Assembly (NCBI GenBank): GCA_964523885.1
Contig: CAZFYX010000069.1
Location: forward strand, 1-64,000
Source of the DNA: SHXO01 sp964523885
GTDB taxonomy: Bacteria; Pseudomonadota; Gammaproteobacteria; Burkholderiales; SHXO01
Length of the DNA: 64,000 nucleotides
Reading direction: 5' to 3'
Shown here: piece by piece, positions 8,217-16,805 of the stretch
How the letters are laid out: the number at the start of each line of letters is the position of its first letter
Position numbering within the stretch: position 1 is the first letter of the stretch
Translations under genes and position numbers: made by a program
The notes under the pieces: model-generated
The model's input: only the letters and a program-made list of their open reading frames with translations
What the model was told of the DNA's origin: nothing
The model's database searches: none

Positions 8217-8792
8217 ATGGCTGCAATGTCGATGCAATCGGTCAATCTCACGCACCACTTCCTGATCGCCATGCCGAACATGGCGGACCCCAACTTCGCC
8301 CGCTCGCTGACCTACATCTGCGAGCACAACGACCAGGGCGCGCTGGGTGTCGTCGTCAATCGTCCCATCGACATGACGCTGGGCGCGCTGTTCGAGCAGA
8401 TCGAGATCGCGCTCCCGGACGGGCAACTGGCCGGGTTGCCGGTGTTCTACGGGGGACCGGTGCAGGTCGATCGCGGGTTCGTGCTGCACCGGCCGGCCGG
8501 GGCCTGGCAGTCCACTCTCGCGGTGTCGGAGGAGATCGCGCTGACCACCTCCAAGGACATCCTGGAGGCGGTGGCCGAAGGCCGCGGGCCGCGCCAGCTG
8601 CAGGTGTCGCTCGGCTATGCCGGCTGGGCGCCCGGCCAGCTGGAGCAGGAGATCGGCCAGAACGCCTGGCTGACGGTGCCCGCCGATCTGGACGTGATCT
8701 TCCGGCTGCCGCCCGAACGCCGCTTCGGCGCGGCGATGGAGTTGCTGGGCATCGACCCGGCCCGCCTGTCCGACGACGTGGGGCACGCCTGA
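8217..8792 (+). CDS. yqgE: YqgE/AlgH family protein (DUF179)
   Basis: 191 residues with family motifs LTHHFLIAMPNMADPNFARS, YICEHNDQGALGVVVNRP and YGGPVQVDRGFVLH. It is a soluble protein of unresolved biochemical role, conserved next to ruvX/yqgF in many proteobacteria. I take the ATG at 8217; in-frame ATGs at 8226 and 8232 are equally possible (MSMQSVNLTHHF). It is the first gene of the yqgE-ruvX-pyrR-pyrB-pyrC' run. Confidence 0.93.
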   Translation: MAAMSMQSVNLTHHFLIAMPNMADPNFARSLTYICEHNDQGALGVVVNRPIDMTLGALFEQIEIALPDGQLAGLPVFYGGPVQVDRGFVLHRPAGAWQSTLAVSEEIALTTSKDILEAVAEGRGPRQLQVSLGYAGWAPGQLEQEIGQNAWLTVPADLDVIFRLPPERRFGAAMELLGIDPARLSDDVGHA

Positions 8793-8833
8793 CCACCGCC
8801 GCGCCGGCAAGCGGGAGCAGCGCGGCCGCTCCG

Positions 8834-9271
8834 GTGCGCCGCGGCACCGTGCTGGCGTTCGACTTCGGTGAGCGCCGCCTCGGGGTGGCGGTGGGCGAAC
8901 TCGAGCTGGGGCTGGCACATCCCCTGGAGACCATCGTCACCCAGTCCGGCGCCGCGCGGCTGGCGGCGGTGGAGCGCCTGGTGAGAGAATGGGCGCCGGT
9001 CCGGTTCGTCGTCGGCCTGCCGCTGACCCTGGAGGGGGGCGAGCAGCCCAGCTCGAAGCGCAGCCGGCGCTTCGCGCAGCAGCTGCAGCAGCGCTTCGGC
9101 GTGCCGGTGGCGCTGGTCGACGAGCGCTTCACCTCGCACTCGGCCGGCCTGGCGCTCGGCGAGGCCGGCGTGCACGGGCGCCGCCAGAAGGACATGCTCG
9201 ACCAGGTCGCCGCCCAGCACATCCTGCAAGAATATCTGGACAGCTCCAGTGACCACAGCCACGCTTCCTGA
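8834..9271 (+). CDS. ruvX: Putative pre-16S rRNA nuclease YqgF / RuvX
   Basis: RNase H-fold nuclease that matures the 5' end of 16S rRNA and was earlier called a Holliday junction resolvase. The N-terminal strand carries the catalytic Asp in VLAFDFGERRLGVAVG. FVVGLPLTLEGGEQ and VALVDERFTSHSA supply the second and third acidic motifs, and KDMLDQVAAQHILQEYL closes the fold. The GTG at 8834 gives 145 residues, close to the family norm of about 140; a CTG at 8789 overlapping the yqgE stop is an alternative. Its 3' end overlaps pyrR by 23 nt. Confidence 0.92.
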   Translation: MRRGTVLAFDFGERRLGVAVGELELGLAHPLETIVTQSGAARLAAVERLVREWAPVRFVVGLPLTLEGGEQPSSKRSRRFAQQLQQRFGVPVALVDERFTSHSAGLALGEAGVHGRRQKDMLDQVAAQHILQEYLDSSSDHSHAS

Positions 9272-9761
9272 CGCAGAACGCCTGCTCGACGAGCTCGCGG
9301 CGCGCATCCGTGCGGACCTGCGCCCCGACCATGCGATCGTCGGCATCCATACCGGCGGCGTGTGGGTCGCCCAGCGCCTGCACGAGCGGCTGGGCGTCAA
9401 GGCGCCGGTCGGCACCATCGACGTCGCCTTCTACCGCGACGACTACCGCAAGAAGGGCCTGGCGCCCGGCGTGCGTCCCTCCGACATCCGCTTCCCGGTG
9501 GAGGATGCGCACATCATCCTGGTCGACGACGTCCTCTACACCGGCCGCACCATCCGCGCAGCGATCAACGAGATCTTCGACTACGGACGCCCGACCTCGA
9601 TCCGGCTGGCGGCACTGATCGATCGCGGAGAGCGCCAGCTGCCGATCTGTCCGCAGTACGTGGGCGCCACGGTGACCGTGGGCCGCAACGAATCGGTCGA
9701 GCTGCGCCGCGACGACGGCGGGCGGCTGAGCCTGACCCTCACGCGCAAGGCCGAGCAGTGA
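9249..9761 (+). CDS. pyrR: Bifunctional pyr operon regulator / uracil phosphoribosyltransferase
   Basis: Type I phosphoribosyltransferase fold. The PRPP-binding loop is at residues 90-100 (ILVDDVLYTGRTIRAA) and the PyrR-specific IDVAFYRDDY lies upstream of it. In Bacillus PyrR binds pyr mRNA to cause attenuation; in proteobacteria regulation is less clear and the enzyme may mainly salvage uracil. The start is the GTG at 9249 inside ruvX. The stop overlaps the pyrB start (TGATG), which indicates coupled translation. The length of 170 residues is normal. Confidence 0.95.
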   Translation: MTTATLPDAERLLDELAARIRADLRPDHAIVGIHTGGVWVAQRLHERLGVKAPVGTIDVAFYRDDYRKKGLAPGVRPSDIRFPVEDAHIILVDDVLYTGRTIRAAINEIFDYGRPTSIRLAALIDRGERQLPICPQYVGATVTVGRNESVELRRDDGGRLSLTLTRKAEQ

Positions 9762-10708
9762 TGGCGAACAATCCCCAGCTCACCGCCGACGGCCGGCTGC
9801 GCCACCTGCTCACCATCGAGGGCCTGCCGGCGGAGATCCTGATCCAGATCCTCGACACCGCGACCTCGTTCGTGTCGGTGACCGAGCGCGAGGTCAAGAA
9901 GGTGCCGCTGCTGCGCGGAAAAGCGATCTTCAACCTGTTCTTCGAGCCCAGCACGCGCACCCGCACGACCTTCGAGATCGCCGCGAAGCGGCTCTCCGCC
10001 GACGTGGTCAACCTCAACATCGCGACCTCGTCGCAGACCAAGGGCGAGACCCTGCTCGACACGGTCGCCAACCTGACCGCGATGAACGCCGACATGTTCG
10101 TCGTGCGCCACAGCCAGAGCGGCGCCGCGCACCTCATCGCGCGCAACGCCGGGCCGCACATCAACGTGATCAACGCCGGTGACGGGCGCCATGCCCATCC
10201 CACCCAGGCGCTGCTCGACATGTACACGATCCGCCACTACAAGGGCGCGTTCAACCACCTGCGCGTGGCGATCGTGGGCGATGTCCTGCACTCGCGCGTG
10301 GCGCGCTCGGAGATCCACGCCCTCACCACCCTGGGGGTGCCGGAGGTGCGCGTCATCGGCCCGCGCACGCTGGTGCCGCGCCAGCTCGAGCAGCTCGGGG
10401 TGAAGGTGTTCCACGACATGGAATCGGGCCTGCGCGACGTCGACGTGGTGATGATGCTGCGCCTGCAGAACGAGCGCATGGACGGCGCCCTGCTGCCCAG
10501 TGCGCAGGAGTTCTTCAAGTACTACGGCCTCACGCCCGAGAAGCTCGCCGTCGCGCGTCCGGACGCGATCGTGATGCATCCGGGGCCGATGAACCGCGGC
10601 ATCGAGATCGACTCCAGCGTGGCCGACGGCGGGCAGTCGGTGATCCTGCCGCAGGTCACCTTCGGCATCGCGGTGCGCATGGCGGTGATGAGCATGCTCG
10701 GCGCGTAG
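9761..10708 (+). CDS. pyrB: Aspartate carbamoyltransferase catalytic subunit
   Basis: Condenses carbamoyl phosphate with aspartate in de novo pyrimidine synthesis. The 315-residue product shows the carbamoyl-phosphate loop FFEPSTRTRTTFE (STRT at 64-67), the DGRHAHPTQALLD motif for transcarbamylases, and HPGPMNRGIEI near the C-terminus. No pyrI regulatory chain is seen. The next gene encodes a dihydroorotase-like protein without catalytic histidines, which matches the pyrB-pyrC' type of ATCase where the inactive homologue holds the dodecamer together. Translation is coupled to pyrR by a 1-nt overlap. Confidence 0.97.
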   Translation: MANNPQLTADGRLRHLLTIEGLPAEILIQILDTATSFVSVTEREVKKVPLLRGKAIFNLFFEPSTRTRTTFEIAAKRLSADVVNLNIATSSQTKGETLLDTVANLTAMNADMFVVRHSQSGAAHLIARNAGPHINVINAGDGRHAHPTQALLDMYTIRHYKGAFNHLRVAIVGDVLHSRVARSEIHALTTLGVPEVRVIGPRTLVPRQLEQLGVKVFHDMESGLRDVDVVMMLRLQNERMDGALLPSAQEFFKYYGLTPEKLAVARPDAIVMHPGPMNRGIEIDSSVADGGQSVILPQVTFGIAVRMAVMSMLGA

Positions 10709-10711
10709 CGC

Positions 10712-10827
10712 GTGAAGAAGTGAAGAAGTGAAGAAGTGAAAAGGTGAACAAAGCGCTCCCTCTCCCCCGTCGGGGGAGAGGGCCGGGGTGAGGGGGCTCA
10801 CCTCTTCACTTCTTCACCTCTTCACTT
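10712..10827. repeat. Composite repeat: tandem GTGAAGAA units, REP-like hairpin, mirrored units
   Basis: Four near-identical 8-bp units (GTGAAGAA three times, then GTGAAAAG; 10712-10743) are followed by a GC hairpin with perfect 12-bp arms (10758-10769 and 10771-10782, one-base centre). The 8-bp units then return as their reverse complement (TCACCTCT, TCACTTCT, TCACCTCT, TCACTT at 10798-10827). The whole element can fold as one long cruciform or hairpin filling the pyrB-pyrC' gap. The GC core resembles the repeat at 2407-2427. Confidence 0.8.
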
Positions 10828-10846
10828 GGTCCCACCAGAGGATTGG

Positions 10847-12106
10847 ATGCTCCACATCAAGAACGCCACCCTGATCGACCCGGCTGCCGGCACCGAGCGC
10901 ACCGGTGACCTGTTCGTCGCCGACGGCCGGATCGTATCCGCCGCCGGCGCACGCGCGGATCGCGTGATCGACGCGACCGGACTGTGCGTGTGTCCGGGCC
11001 TGGTCGATCTTTCCGCGCGGCTGCGCGAGCCCGGCTTCGAGTACAAGGCCACGCTGCGCAGCGAGATGCAGGCCGCCGTCGCCGGCGGGGTGACGAGCCT
11101 GGTATGCCCGCCGGACACCGATCCGCCGCTGGACGAGCCGGGCCTGGTCGACATGCTCAGGTTCCGGGCGCGCTCGCTCAGGCAGGCGCGGGTCCACCCG
11201 CTGGGGGCGCTCACCCAGGGCCTGAAGGGCGAGCGCCTGACCGAGATGGCGGAGCTGCGCGATGCCGGCTGCGTGGGCTTCGGGCAGGCCGACGCGCCGC
11301 TCGTGGACAACCGGGTGCTGGCGCGAGCGCTGCAGTACGCCCGCACCTACGACTTCTGCGTGTGGCTGCGGCCGCAGGACGCCAGCCTGGCGCGAGGCGG
11401 CGTGGCGCACGACGGCGAAGTCGCTGCGCGCCTGGGCCTGCCCACCATCCCGGTGTCGGCGGAGGTGGTGGCGCTGGCCTCGATGCTGATCCTCGCCCGC
11501 GAGGCCGATGCCCGGATCCACGTGGGACGCATCTCCAGCGCCGCGGCGGTCGACCTGATGCGCCAGGCGAAGCACGACGGGCTGCGCGTGACCTGCGATG
11601 TGTCAGCCGCGCACGTGCACCTGAGCGAGATGGACATCGGCTACTTCGACTCCAACTGCCACCTGGTGCCGCCGCTGCGTTCCCTGCGTGATCGCGATGC
11701 GCTGCGGGACGGACTGTCTGACGGCGTGATCGACGCGATCTGTTCGGACCACACCCCGGTGGACGACGACGCCAAGCAGCTGCCCTTCGCCGAAGCCGAG
11801 CCGGGCGCCACCGGGCTGGAACTGCTGCTGCCGCTCACGCTCAAATGGGCACAGGAGGCGAAGCTGTCGCGGGCCGCCGCGCTCGCGCGCGTCACCACCG
11901 AGCCGCTGCGCGTCCTGCAGCTCGGGGGCGGCGGGCTGGAGCCCGGAGCGCCGGCCGACCTGTGCGTGTTCGACCCGCAGGCATGGTGGAAGGTGGAGCC
12001 CGCCGCCCTCCACAGCCAGGGCCGCAACAGTCCGTTCACCGGTCACGAGCTGCAGGGCCGGGTGCGCTGCACGCTGGTCGGCGGCGAAGTCGTCTTCGAA
12101 CGTTAG
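10847..12106 (+). CDS. Non-catalytic dihydroorotase-like protein PyrC' (PyrX)
   Basis: An amidohydrolase-fold protein of 419 residues homologous to class I dihydroorotase. The metal motif DxHxHxR of active enzymes reads DLSARLREPG here (residues 54-63), so both zinc-binding histidines are replaced (Ser56, Arg58). SDHTPVDDD and GTLEPGAPADL-like C-terminal features are retained. Directly after pyrB, this matches the inactive PyrC' subunit known from Pseudomonas-type ATCase, which is structural. A true PyrC must then lie elsewhere. The ATG at 10847 has AGAGGA 4 nt upstream. The long repeat in the pyrB-pyrC' gap may uncouple the two genes. Confidence 0.92.
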   Translation: MLHIKNATLIDPAAGTERTGDLFVADGRIVSAAGARADRVIDATGLCVCPGLVDLSARLREPGFEYKATLRSEMQAAVAGGVTSLVCPPDTDPPLDEPGLVDMLRFRARSLRQARVHPLGALTQGLKGERLTEMAELRDAGCVGFGQADAPLVDNRVLARALQYARTYDFCVWLRPQDASLARGGVAHDGEVAARLGLPTIPVSAEVVALASMLILAREADARIHVGRISSAAAVDLMRQAKHDGLRVTCDVSAAHVHLSEMDIGYFDSNCHLVPPLRSLRDRDALRDGLSDGVIDAICSDHTPVDDDAKQLPFAEAEPGATGLELLLPLTLKWAQEAKLSRAAALARVTTEPLRVLQLGGGGLEPGAPADLCVFDPQAWWKVEPAALHSQGRNSPFTGHELQGRVRCTLVGGEVVFER

Positions 12107-12178
12107 CAATCTCTTCGACCCGCAGGCACGGGCGACGTCCGGGCCGGTGCGGGTCGCCTGCACGAGGTCACTGCACGC

Positions 12179-14209
12179 ATGAATCCCCTGCTCGATTTTT
12201 CCGGGCTGCCGCGCTTCGGCGAGATCCGCCCCGCCCATGTCACCCCGGCCGTGGACACCCTGCTCGCGGAGAATCGCGCCACATTGGAGCAGCATGCCAC
12301 CTCGCCGGAGCCGCCGACCTGGGAGGGCTTCGTGGCCCCGCTGGATGACGCCAACGAGCGCCTCTCGCGCGCGTGGGGCCAGGTCGGGCACCTCAACGCG
12401 GTCATGAACACGCCGGAGCTGCGCGAGGCCTACAACGGCAACCTGCCGCGCATCAGCGCCTACTACACCGAGCTGTCCCAGGACGAGCGCCTGTACGCCC
12501 GCTTCAAGGCGCTGCGCGACGGGCCGCAGTTCGCGCAGCTGGACCGCGAGCGCAGGAAGATCATCGACAACGAGCTGCGCGACTTCCGCCTCGGCGGCGC
12601 CGAGCTGCCGCCCGAGCAGAAGGCGCGCTTCAAGGCGGTCCGCGCGGAGCTCGACAAGCTGTCCTCGAAGTTCAACGACAACGTGCTCGATGCGACCAAC
12701 GCCTTTTCCCATCTCGTCGGCGAGCCGGCGCAGCTGGCAGGCATTCCGGACGACGTGGTGGAAGCGGCCCGTCTCGCCGCCGAGGCGGACGGGCAGCAGG
12801 GCTGGAAGTTCACCCTGCACATGCCGTCGTACCTGCCCGTACTGCAGTACGCGGATCATCGGCCGCTGCGCGAGCTGATGTACCGCGCCTACGTGACCCG
12901 TGCCTCAGAGTTCGGCAACGCCGACTGGGACAATGGTCCGCTCATCGACGACATCCTGCGCCTGCGCCGGGAAGCGGCCACGCTGCTCGGGTTCCGCAGC
13001 TACGCCGAGCTCTCGCTCACGCCGAAGATGGCGGAGTCGCCGGCGCAGGTTCTCGCCTTCCTGGAGGACCTCGGCCAGCGCGTGAAGCCCTTCGCCGAGC
13101 GCGAGCTCGAGGATCTCCAGCGCTTCGCGCGCGAGGAGCTGGGGTTGCCCCGGCTCGAGGCGTGGGACGTCGCCTACGCATCAGAGAAGCTGCGCGTGGC
13201 CCGCTATGCGTTCTCCGAGCAGGAGGTGAAGCAGTACTTCCCCGAGAGCAAGGTCCTGCCCGGGATGTTCCGCCTGGTGGAGACGCTCTACCGCATCCGC
13301 ATCGCACCCGGCAACGCGCCGACCTGGCATCCGGACGTGCGGTTCTTCGACATCTTCGACGCGGGCGGCGAACTGATCGGCCAGTTCTACCTCGACCTGT
13401 ACGCGCGACCCTCGAAGCGTGGCGGCGCATGGATGGACGACGCCATCACGCGCAAGCGGCGTGACCACGGCATCCAGAAGCCCGTCGCCTACCTGACCTG
13501 CAACTTCTCCGCGCCGGTGGGCGGGCGGCCCGCGCTGTTCACGCACAGCGAGGTGACCACGCTGTTCCACGAGTTCGGGCACGGGCTGCACCACCTGCTC
13601 ACGCGCGTCGAGCATCGCGGCGTGGCCGGGATCAACGGCGTGGAGTGGGATGCGGTCGAGCTGCCCAGCCAGTTCATGGAGAACTTCTGCTGGGAGTGGG
13701 AGGTGCTGCAGAACATGAGCTCGCACGTGGACACCGGGGCGCCGTTGCCGCGCGCGCTGTTCGACAAGATGCTCGCGGCGAAGAACTATCACAATGGGCT
13801 GCAGTTCGTGCGCCAGCTCGAGTTCGCGCTGTTCGACATGCGCCTGCACCACGACTTCACGCCCGGCGCCGGCAGGACGCCGCTGCAGCTGCTCGGCGAA
13901 GTGCGTGCGCAGGTGGCCGTGATCGTTCCCCCGGCCTGGAATCGCTTCCCGAACAGCTTCTCGCACATCTTCGCCGGAGGCTACGCCGCCGGCTACTACA
14001 GCTACAAGTGGGCCGAGGTGCTTTCGGCCGACGCCTACAGCCTGTTCGAGGAGCAGGGTGTGCTCAACCCGGACGTGGGCGAGCGCTTCTGGCGGGAGAT
14101 CCTGAGCGTGGGCGGGAGCCGTCCGGCGCTGGAGTCGTTCGTCGCCTTTCGGGGCCGAGAGCCCAGCATCGAAGCCTTGCTGAAGCACAGCGGCATGGCC
14201 GTTGCTTGA
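12179..14209 (+). CDS. prlC: Oligopeptidase A (M3 metallopeptidase)
   Basis: Cytoplasmic zinc oligopeptidase that degrades signal-peptide fragments and other short peptides. The 676 residues begin MNPLLDFSGLPRFGEIRP, the standard PrlC opening. The zinc motif HEFGHGLHH is at residues 464-472, followed by the third ligand region in WDAVELPSQFMENF, and the substrate region FAGGYAAGYYSYKWAEV is present. The length is usual. It is separated from pyrC' by 72 bp and is followed 38 bp later by a DUF4124 gene. Confidence 0.96.
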   Translation: MNPLLDFSGLPRFGEIRPAHVTPAVDTLLAENRATLEQHATSPEPPTWEGFVAPLDDANERLSRAWGQVGHLNAVMNTPELREAYNGNLPRISAYYTELSQDERLYARFKALRDGPQFAQLDRERRKIIDNELRDFRLGGAELPPEQKARFKAVRAELDKLSSKFNDNVLDATNAFSHLVGEPAQLAGIPDDVVEAARLAAEADGQQGWKFTLHMPSYLPVLQYADHRPLRELMYRAYVTRASEFGNADWDNGPLIDDILRLRREAATLLGFRSYAELSLTPKMAESPAQVLAFLEDLGQRVKPFAERELEDLQRFAREELGLPRLEAWDVAYASEKLRVARYAFSEQEVKQYFPESKVLPGMFRLVETLYRIRIAPGNAPTWHPDVRFFDIFDAGGELIGQFYLDLYARPSKRGGAWMDDAITRKRRDHGIQKPVAYLTCNFSAPVGGRPALFTHSEVTTLFHEFGHGLHHLLTRVEHRGVAGINGVEWDAVELPSQFMENFCWEWEVLQNMSSHVDTGAPLPRALFDKMLAAKNYHNGLQFVRQLEFALFDMRLHHDFTPGAGRTPLQLLGEVRAQVAVIVPPAWNRFPNSFSHIFAGGYAAGYYSYKWAEVLSADAYSLFEEQGVLNPDVGERFWREILSVGGSRPALESFVAFRGREPSIEALLKHSGMAVA

Positions 14210-14247
14210 GAGGGGCCTCCGCCCCTGCCGGGGGTGCTGGAGGTCCT

Positions 14248-14823
14248 ATGCGTTTGATCTATATGGTTGCAGGCTTGCTGTGCGCGGCAGCGGCTGCCCA
14301 CGGCGGGCAGCTCTACAAGTGGGTCGATGCCGCCGGCAACGTCCATTACAGCGACCAGCTGCCGCCCAAGGACGCCCGCAACGCCGAGCGCAAGCGCCTG
14401 GGTGACAAGCCGCCCGAGGCCGCGGTGCCCTACGCGTTGCAGGAGGCGCAGCGCAAGTTCCCGGTTACCTTGTATACGTCGACCGACTGCGGCGAGGCCT
14501 GCAAGGCGGCGAGCGCCTACCTCAGCAAGCGCGGCATTCCGCATGACGTCAAGGATGCGCGCGAACCGACCCAGGGCGCCGAGTTGATGAAGCTGACTGG
14601 CGGCAAGCTGGAAGTGCCGGTGCTGACTGTCGGATCGGACGCCTTGCGCGGATTCGAGGCCGGGGCGTGGGGGCGGGCACTGGACGTAGCGGGCTACCCG
14701 TCCAGCTCCGTCATGCCCAAGGATGCGAAGCTCGCCCGCCAGGTCGAGGGCAAGGCGCCTGTGGCCGCACCGAAGGCTGCCCCGGGCGAGGCGGCAACCA
14801 GCGGCGAGGGCGCGACCAACTGA
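14248..14823 (+). CDS. DUF4124 / glutaredoxin-like periplasmic protein
   Basis: 191 residues with a signal peptide (MRLIYMVAGLLCAAAAAHGG), a DUF4124 module (QLYKWVDAAGNVHYSDQLPP, about residues 20-45) and a glutaredoxin/thioredoxin-like fold starting at FPVTLYTSTDCGEACKAASA. The redox motif is C-G-E-A-C, not the usual CxxC, so the two cysteines are spaced by three residues. A GKLEVPVLTVG cis-Pro loop supports the fold. The tail is Ala/Pro-rich. The ATG at 14248 has GGAGG 4 nt upstream. A periplasmic thiol role is inferred. Confidence 0.88.
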   Translation: MRLIYMVAGLLCAAAAAHGGQLYKWVDAAGNVHYSDQLPPKDARNAERKRLGDKPPEAAVPYALQEAQRKFPVTLYTSTDCGEACKAASAYLSKRGIPHDVKDAREPTQGAELMKLTGGKLEVPVLTVGSDALRGFEAGAWGRALDVAGYPSSSVMPKDAKLARQVEGKAPVAAPKAAPGEAATSGEGATN

Positions 14824-14859
14824 GCGATGCGCGGCCCGCCCTGGCCGCCGCGCGCTGCC

Positions 14860-16422
14860 TCAGTGGAACTCGTACTCCAGCCGGGCGACCACGCGCTCAT
14901 CGCTGGACACGCTGGTCTCGCCGAACAGCACGGCGAAGCTGTACTGCAGCTTCTGCTTGGTCCCCGTCTTGACGGCACCGTACACTGCGGGGCCGATCCA
15001 GTGCTCCTGGTGCTTGTATGAGCCCCAGTGCCCGATGTGGCCCGGCTCACCGTAGGCCTCGATAGCGGGCTCGAAGTACGGGCTGAGCAGGTAGCGCACG
15101 CGTGCGCCGTACGCGAAGGTGGTGCCCCCGCCCGCGTCGGTGCCCACCTCCCGCTCGAACCAGAGGTTGGCGGTTGCCACGAATTCGCCGAACTGCTTCT
15201 CGATGATCGGGGCGAGCTTGAGCTCGTAGTAGCTGTCGTCGTCCGGCTTCTCCACCTCGATCAGCAGGCCGAAGTCGGCGAAGTACTGGCCCTGTTCGCC
15301 GATCTGGAATTTGTTCTCCCACTCCCAGGCCTCGTACTTGGTGGACTGGTGCGGTTCCTTCTCCCACTCGGCGTACACCTCGGTGGACCACCAGTCGGTG
15401 AGGCCGTAACCGATCCCGAGCAACTGCTTCTCGGCACCGTTCAGATCGTCGTTGTCGTCGAAGTCGTGGTAGCCGCGGTACTCGAGCTCGACCTCTCCCT
15501 TCACCACCGTGGGCGAGTAGACCTTGAACGGAGCCGCGGGTGCGGACTCCGGCGCGCCGACCAGCGCGGCTGACGTTGCGAGCACGACCGCTGCGGTGGT
15601 CGCGAGCTTTCCGGTACCCGCGTGGGTCCGGCCTATTGTTCTCATCAAAGCCCCTATTGTTGCCAGCGTGACGACATAGACGAGCACCTGGATACCCGCG
15701 GGTCGCGAGGTGTAACCGATCAGTGCCTTGAGGAACTGGCCCGGGACCGACTGGTCGGACAGCACGTGCGAGGTGTCCCAGGCCGGATCGCCCAGTGCCG
15801 GCAGATACCCGGCCTGGACGAGGAAACCCGCTGCCTGGGCGGCCAGGCCGGCGGTGAGGAAGAGCAGCAGGATGCCGGTGGCGCTGAAGAAATGCCGCAT
15901 CGGGATGCCGAGCAGGCCGAAGTACATCAGCGCGCCGACGCCCGCGCCTGCCGCCAGCCCGACGAGGCTGCCGAGCAGCATCTGCATCGGCGCCGTGCCG
16001 CCCGAGGCAATGCCGTACAGGAACAGCACCACCTCGGCGCCCTCGCGCAGGACCGCGAGCCCGACGGCCACGCCGACCGCCCAGAGCGTCACTGCGCCGA
16101 GCGTGGCCTTGCGGCCGACCTCGGTCAGCTCGCGCGCCATCTGCCGGCCGTGCCGGCTCATCCAGACGTTGTGCCAGCCGAGCATGAGCACTGCCGCGCC
16201 GAGGATGGTGGCGTTCAGCAGCTCCTGGCCCATGCCTTCCGCCGCTTCCGCGATGCGACCGGCGAGCGCGGCGACGATGCAGGCGCCCAGGATGCCGGCC
16301 CCCGCCCCGGCCACGACGAACAGGCCGCGGCGCGGTGCACCGCGCGTGGCCGCCATCACGATGGAGATGATGAGCGCGGCCTCGAGGACCTCACGGAAGA
16401 CGACGATGCCGGCGGCGAGCAT
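14860..16422 (-). CDS. FTR1 iron permease fused to an outer-membrane barrel-like domain
   Basis: 520 residues in one frame. Residues 1 to about 262 form a seven-helix FTR1/EfeU-type permease for ferric/ferrous iron; the two REXXE iron motifs are REVLEAALIIS near the start and REGAEVVLFLYG. At about residue 260 (MRTIGRTHAGTGKLA) a signal-peptide-like segment (TTAAVVLATSAALVGA) begins. It is followed by about 225 residues of alternating, aromatic-ending strands (VELEYRGYHDFDD, AEKQLLGIGYGLTDWW, ARLEYEFH at the terminus), typical of a barrel in the outer membrane. An in-frame ATG at 15645 preceded by AGGGG could start a separate barrel protein. Fusion, internal initiation and sequence error all remain possible. 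Confidence 0.85.
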   Translation of the reverse strand: MLAAGIVVFREVLEAALIISIVMAATRGAPRRGLFVVAGAGAGILGACIVAALAGRIAEAAEGMGQELLNATILGAAVLMLGWHNVWMSRHGRQMARELTEVGRKATLGAVTLWAVGVAVGLAVLREGAEVVLFLYGIASGGTAPMQMLLGSLVGLAAGAGVGALMYFGLLGIPMRHFFSATGILLLFLTAGLAAQAAGFLVQAGYLPALGDPAWDTSHVLSDQSVPGQFLKALIGYTSRPAGIQVLVYVVTLATIGALMRTIGRTHAGTGKLATTAAVVLATSAALVGAPESAPAAPFKVYSPTVVKGEVELEYRGYHDFDDNDDLNGAEKQLLGIGYGLTDWWSTEVYAEWEKEPHQSTKYEAWEWENKFQIGEQGQYFADFGLLIEVEKPDDDSYYELKLAPIIEKQFGEFVATANLWFEREVGTDAGGGTTFAYGARVRYLLSPYFEPAIEAYGEPGHIGHWGSYKHQEHWIGPAVYGAVKTGTKQKLQYSFAVLFGETSVSSDERVVARLEYEFH

Positions 16423-16435
16423 GACGCAGCGCCGC

Positions 16436-16768
16436 CTATTGGGCGATGATGCGGCCCTGGGCCGTCTTCTCGTTGAACTCGCCGAAGATGTCGTAGCTGC
16501 CGGGCTTGAGCGGGCCGATGTAGAGGGTCGCCCTGGAGTTGCCGGGGATCACCTTCTCGCGATTGAGCGAGTGGCTCTCGAACTCCTCCGGCGTCGGATC
16601 CTGGTTGTCGACGATGAGCTTGATCTTCCTGCCGGCCGGCACCACGAGCTCCGCCGGCACGATCTTGTGATCCTTGAACGCGACGGTGAACGTATCCTCG
16701 GCATACGTGGCCGTGGCCAGGACGGTGAGCAGCAGGCAGGCGGGGCCGCGCAGGAGGGTCAGGCGCAT
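16436..16768 (-). CDS. Cupredoxin-like periplasmic protein of the iron uptake operon
   Basis: 110 residues with a signal peptide (LLLTVLATATYA, cleavage before EDTFTV) and one cupredoxin-like beta-sandwich (FKDHKIVPAELVVPAGRKIK, FESHSLNREKVIPGNS, GPLKPGSYDIFGEFNEKTAQ). It resembles the domain that partners FTR1 permeases (EfeO-like). The mature chain has no Cys and no Met at the usual copper-ligand positions, so it probably does not form a type 1 copper site. It ends 13 bp before the FTR1 gene on the same strand and sits behind a Fur box. Role: periplasmic iron or copper handling for FTR1, inferred from context. Confidence 0.88.
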   Translation of the reverse strand: MRLTLLRGPACLLLTVLATATYAEDTFTVAFKDHKIVPAELVVPAGRKIKLIVDNQDPTPEEFESHSLNREKVIPGNSRATLYIGPLKPGSYDIFGEFNEKTAQGRIIAQ

Positions 16769-16805
16769 GGTCGGCTCTGGTATTGTACGTGTAAGGGAAT
16801 GGATA

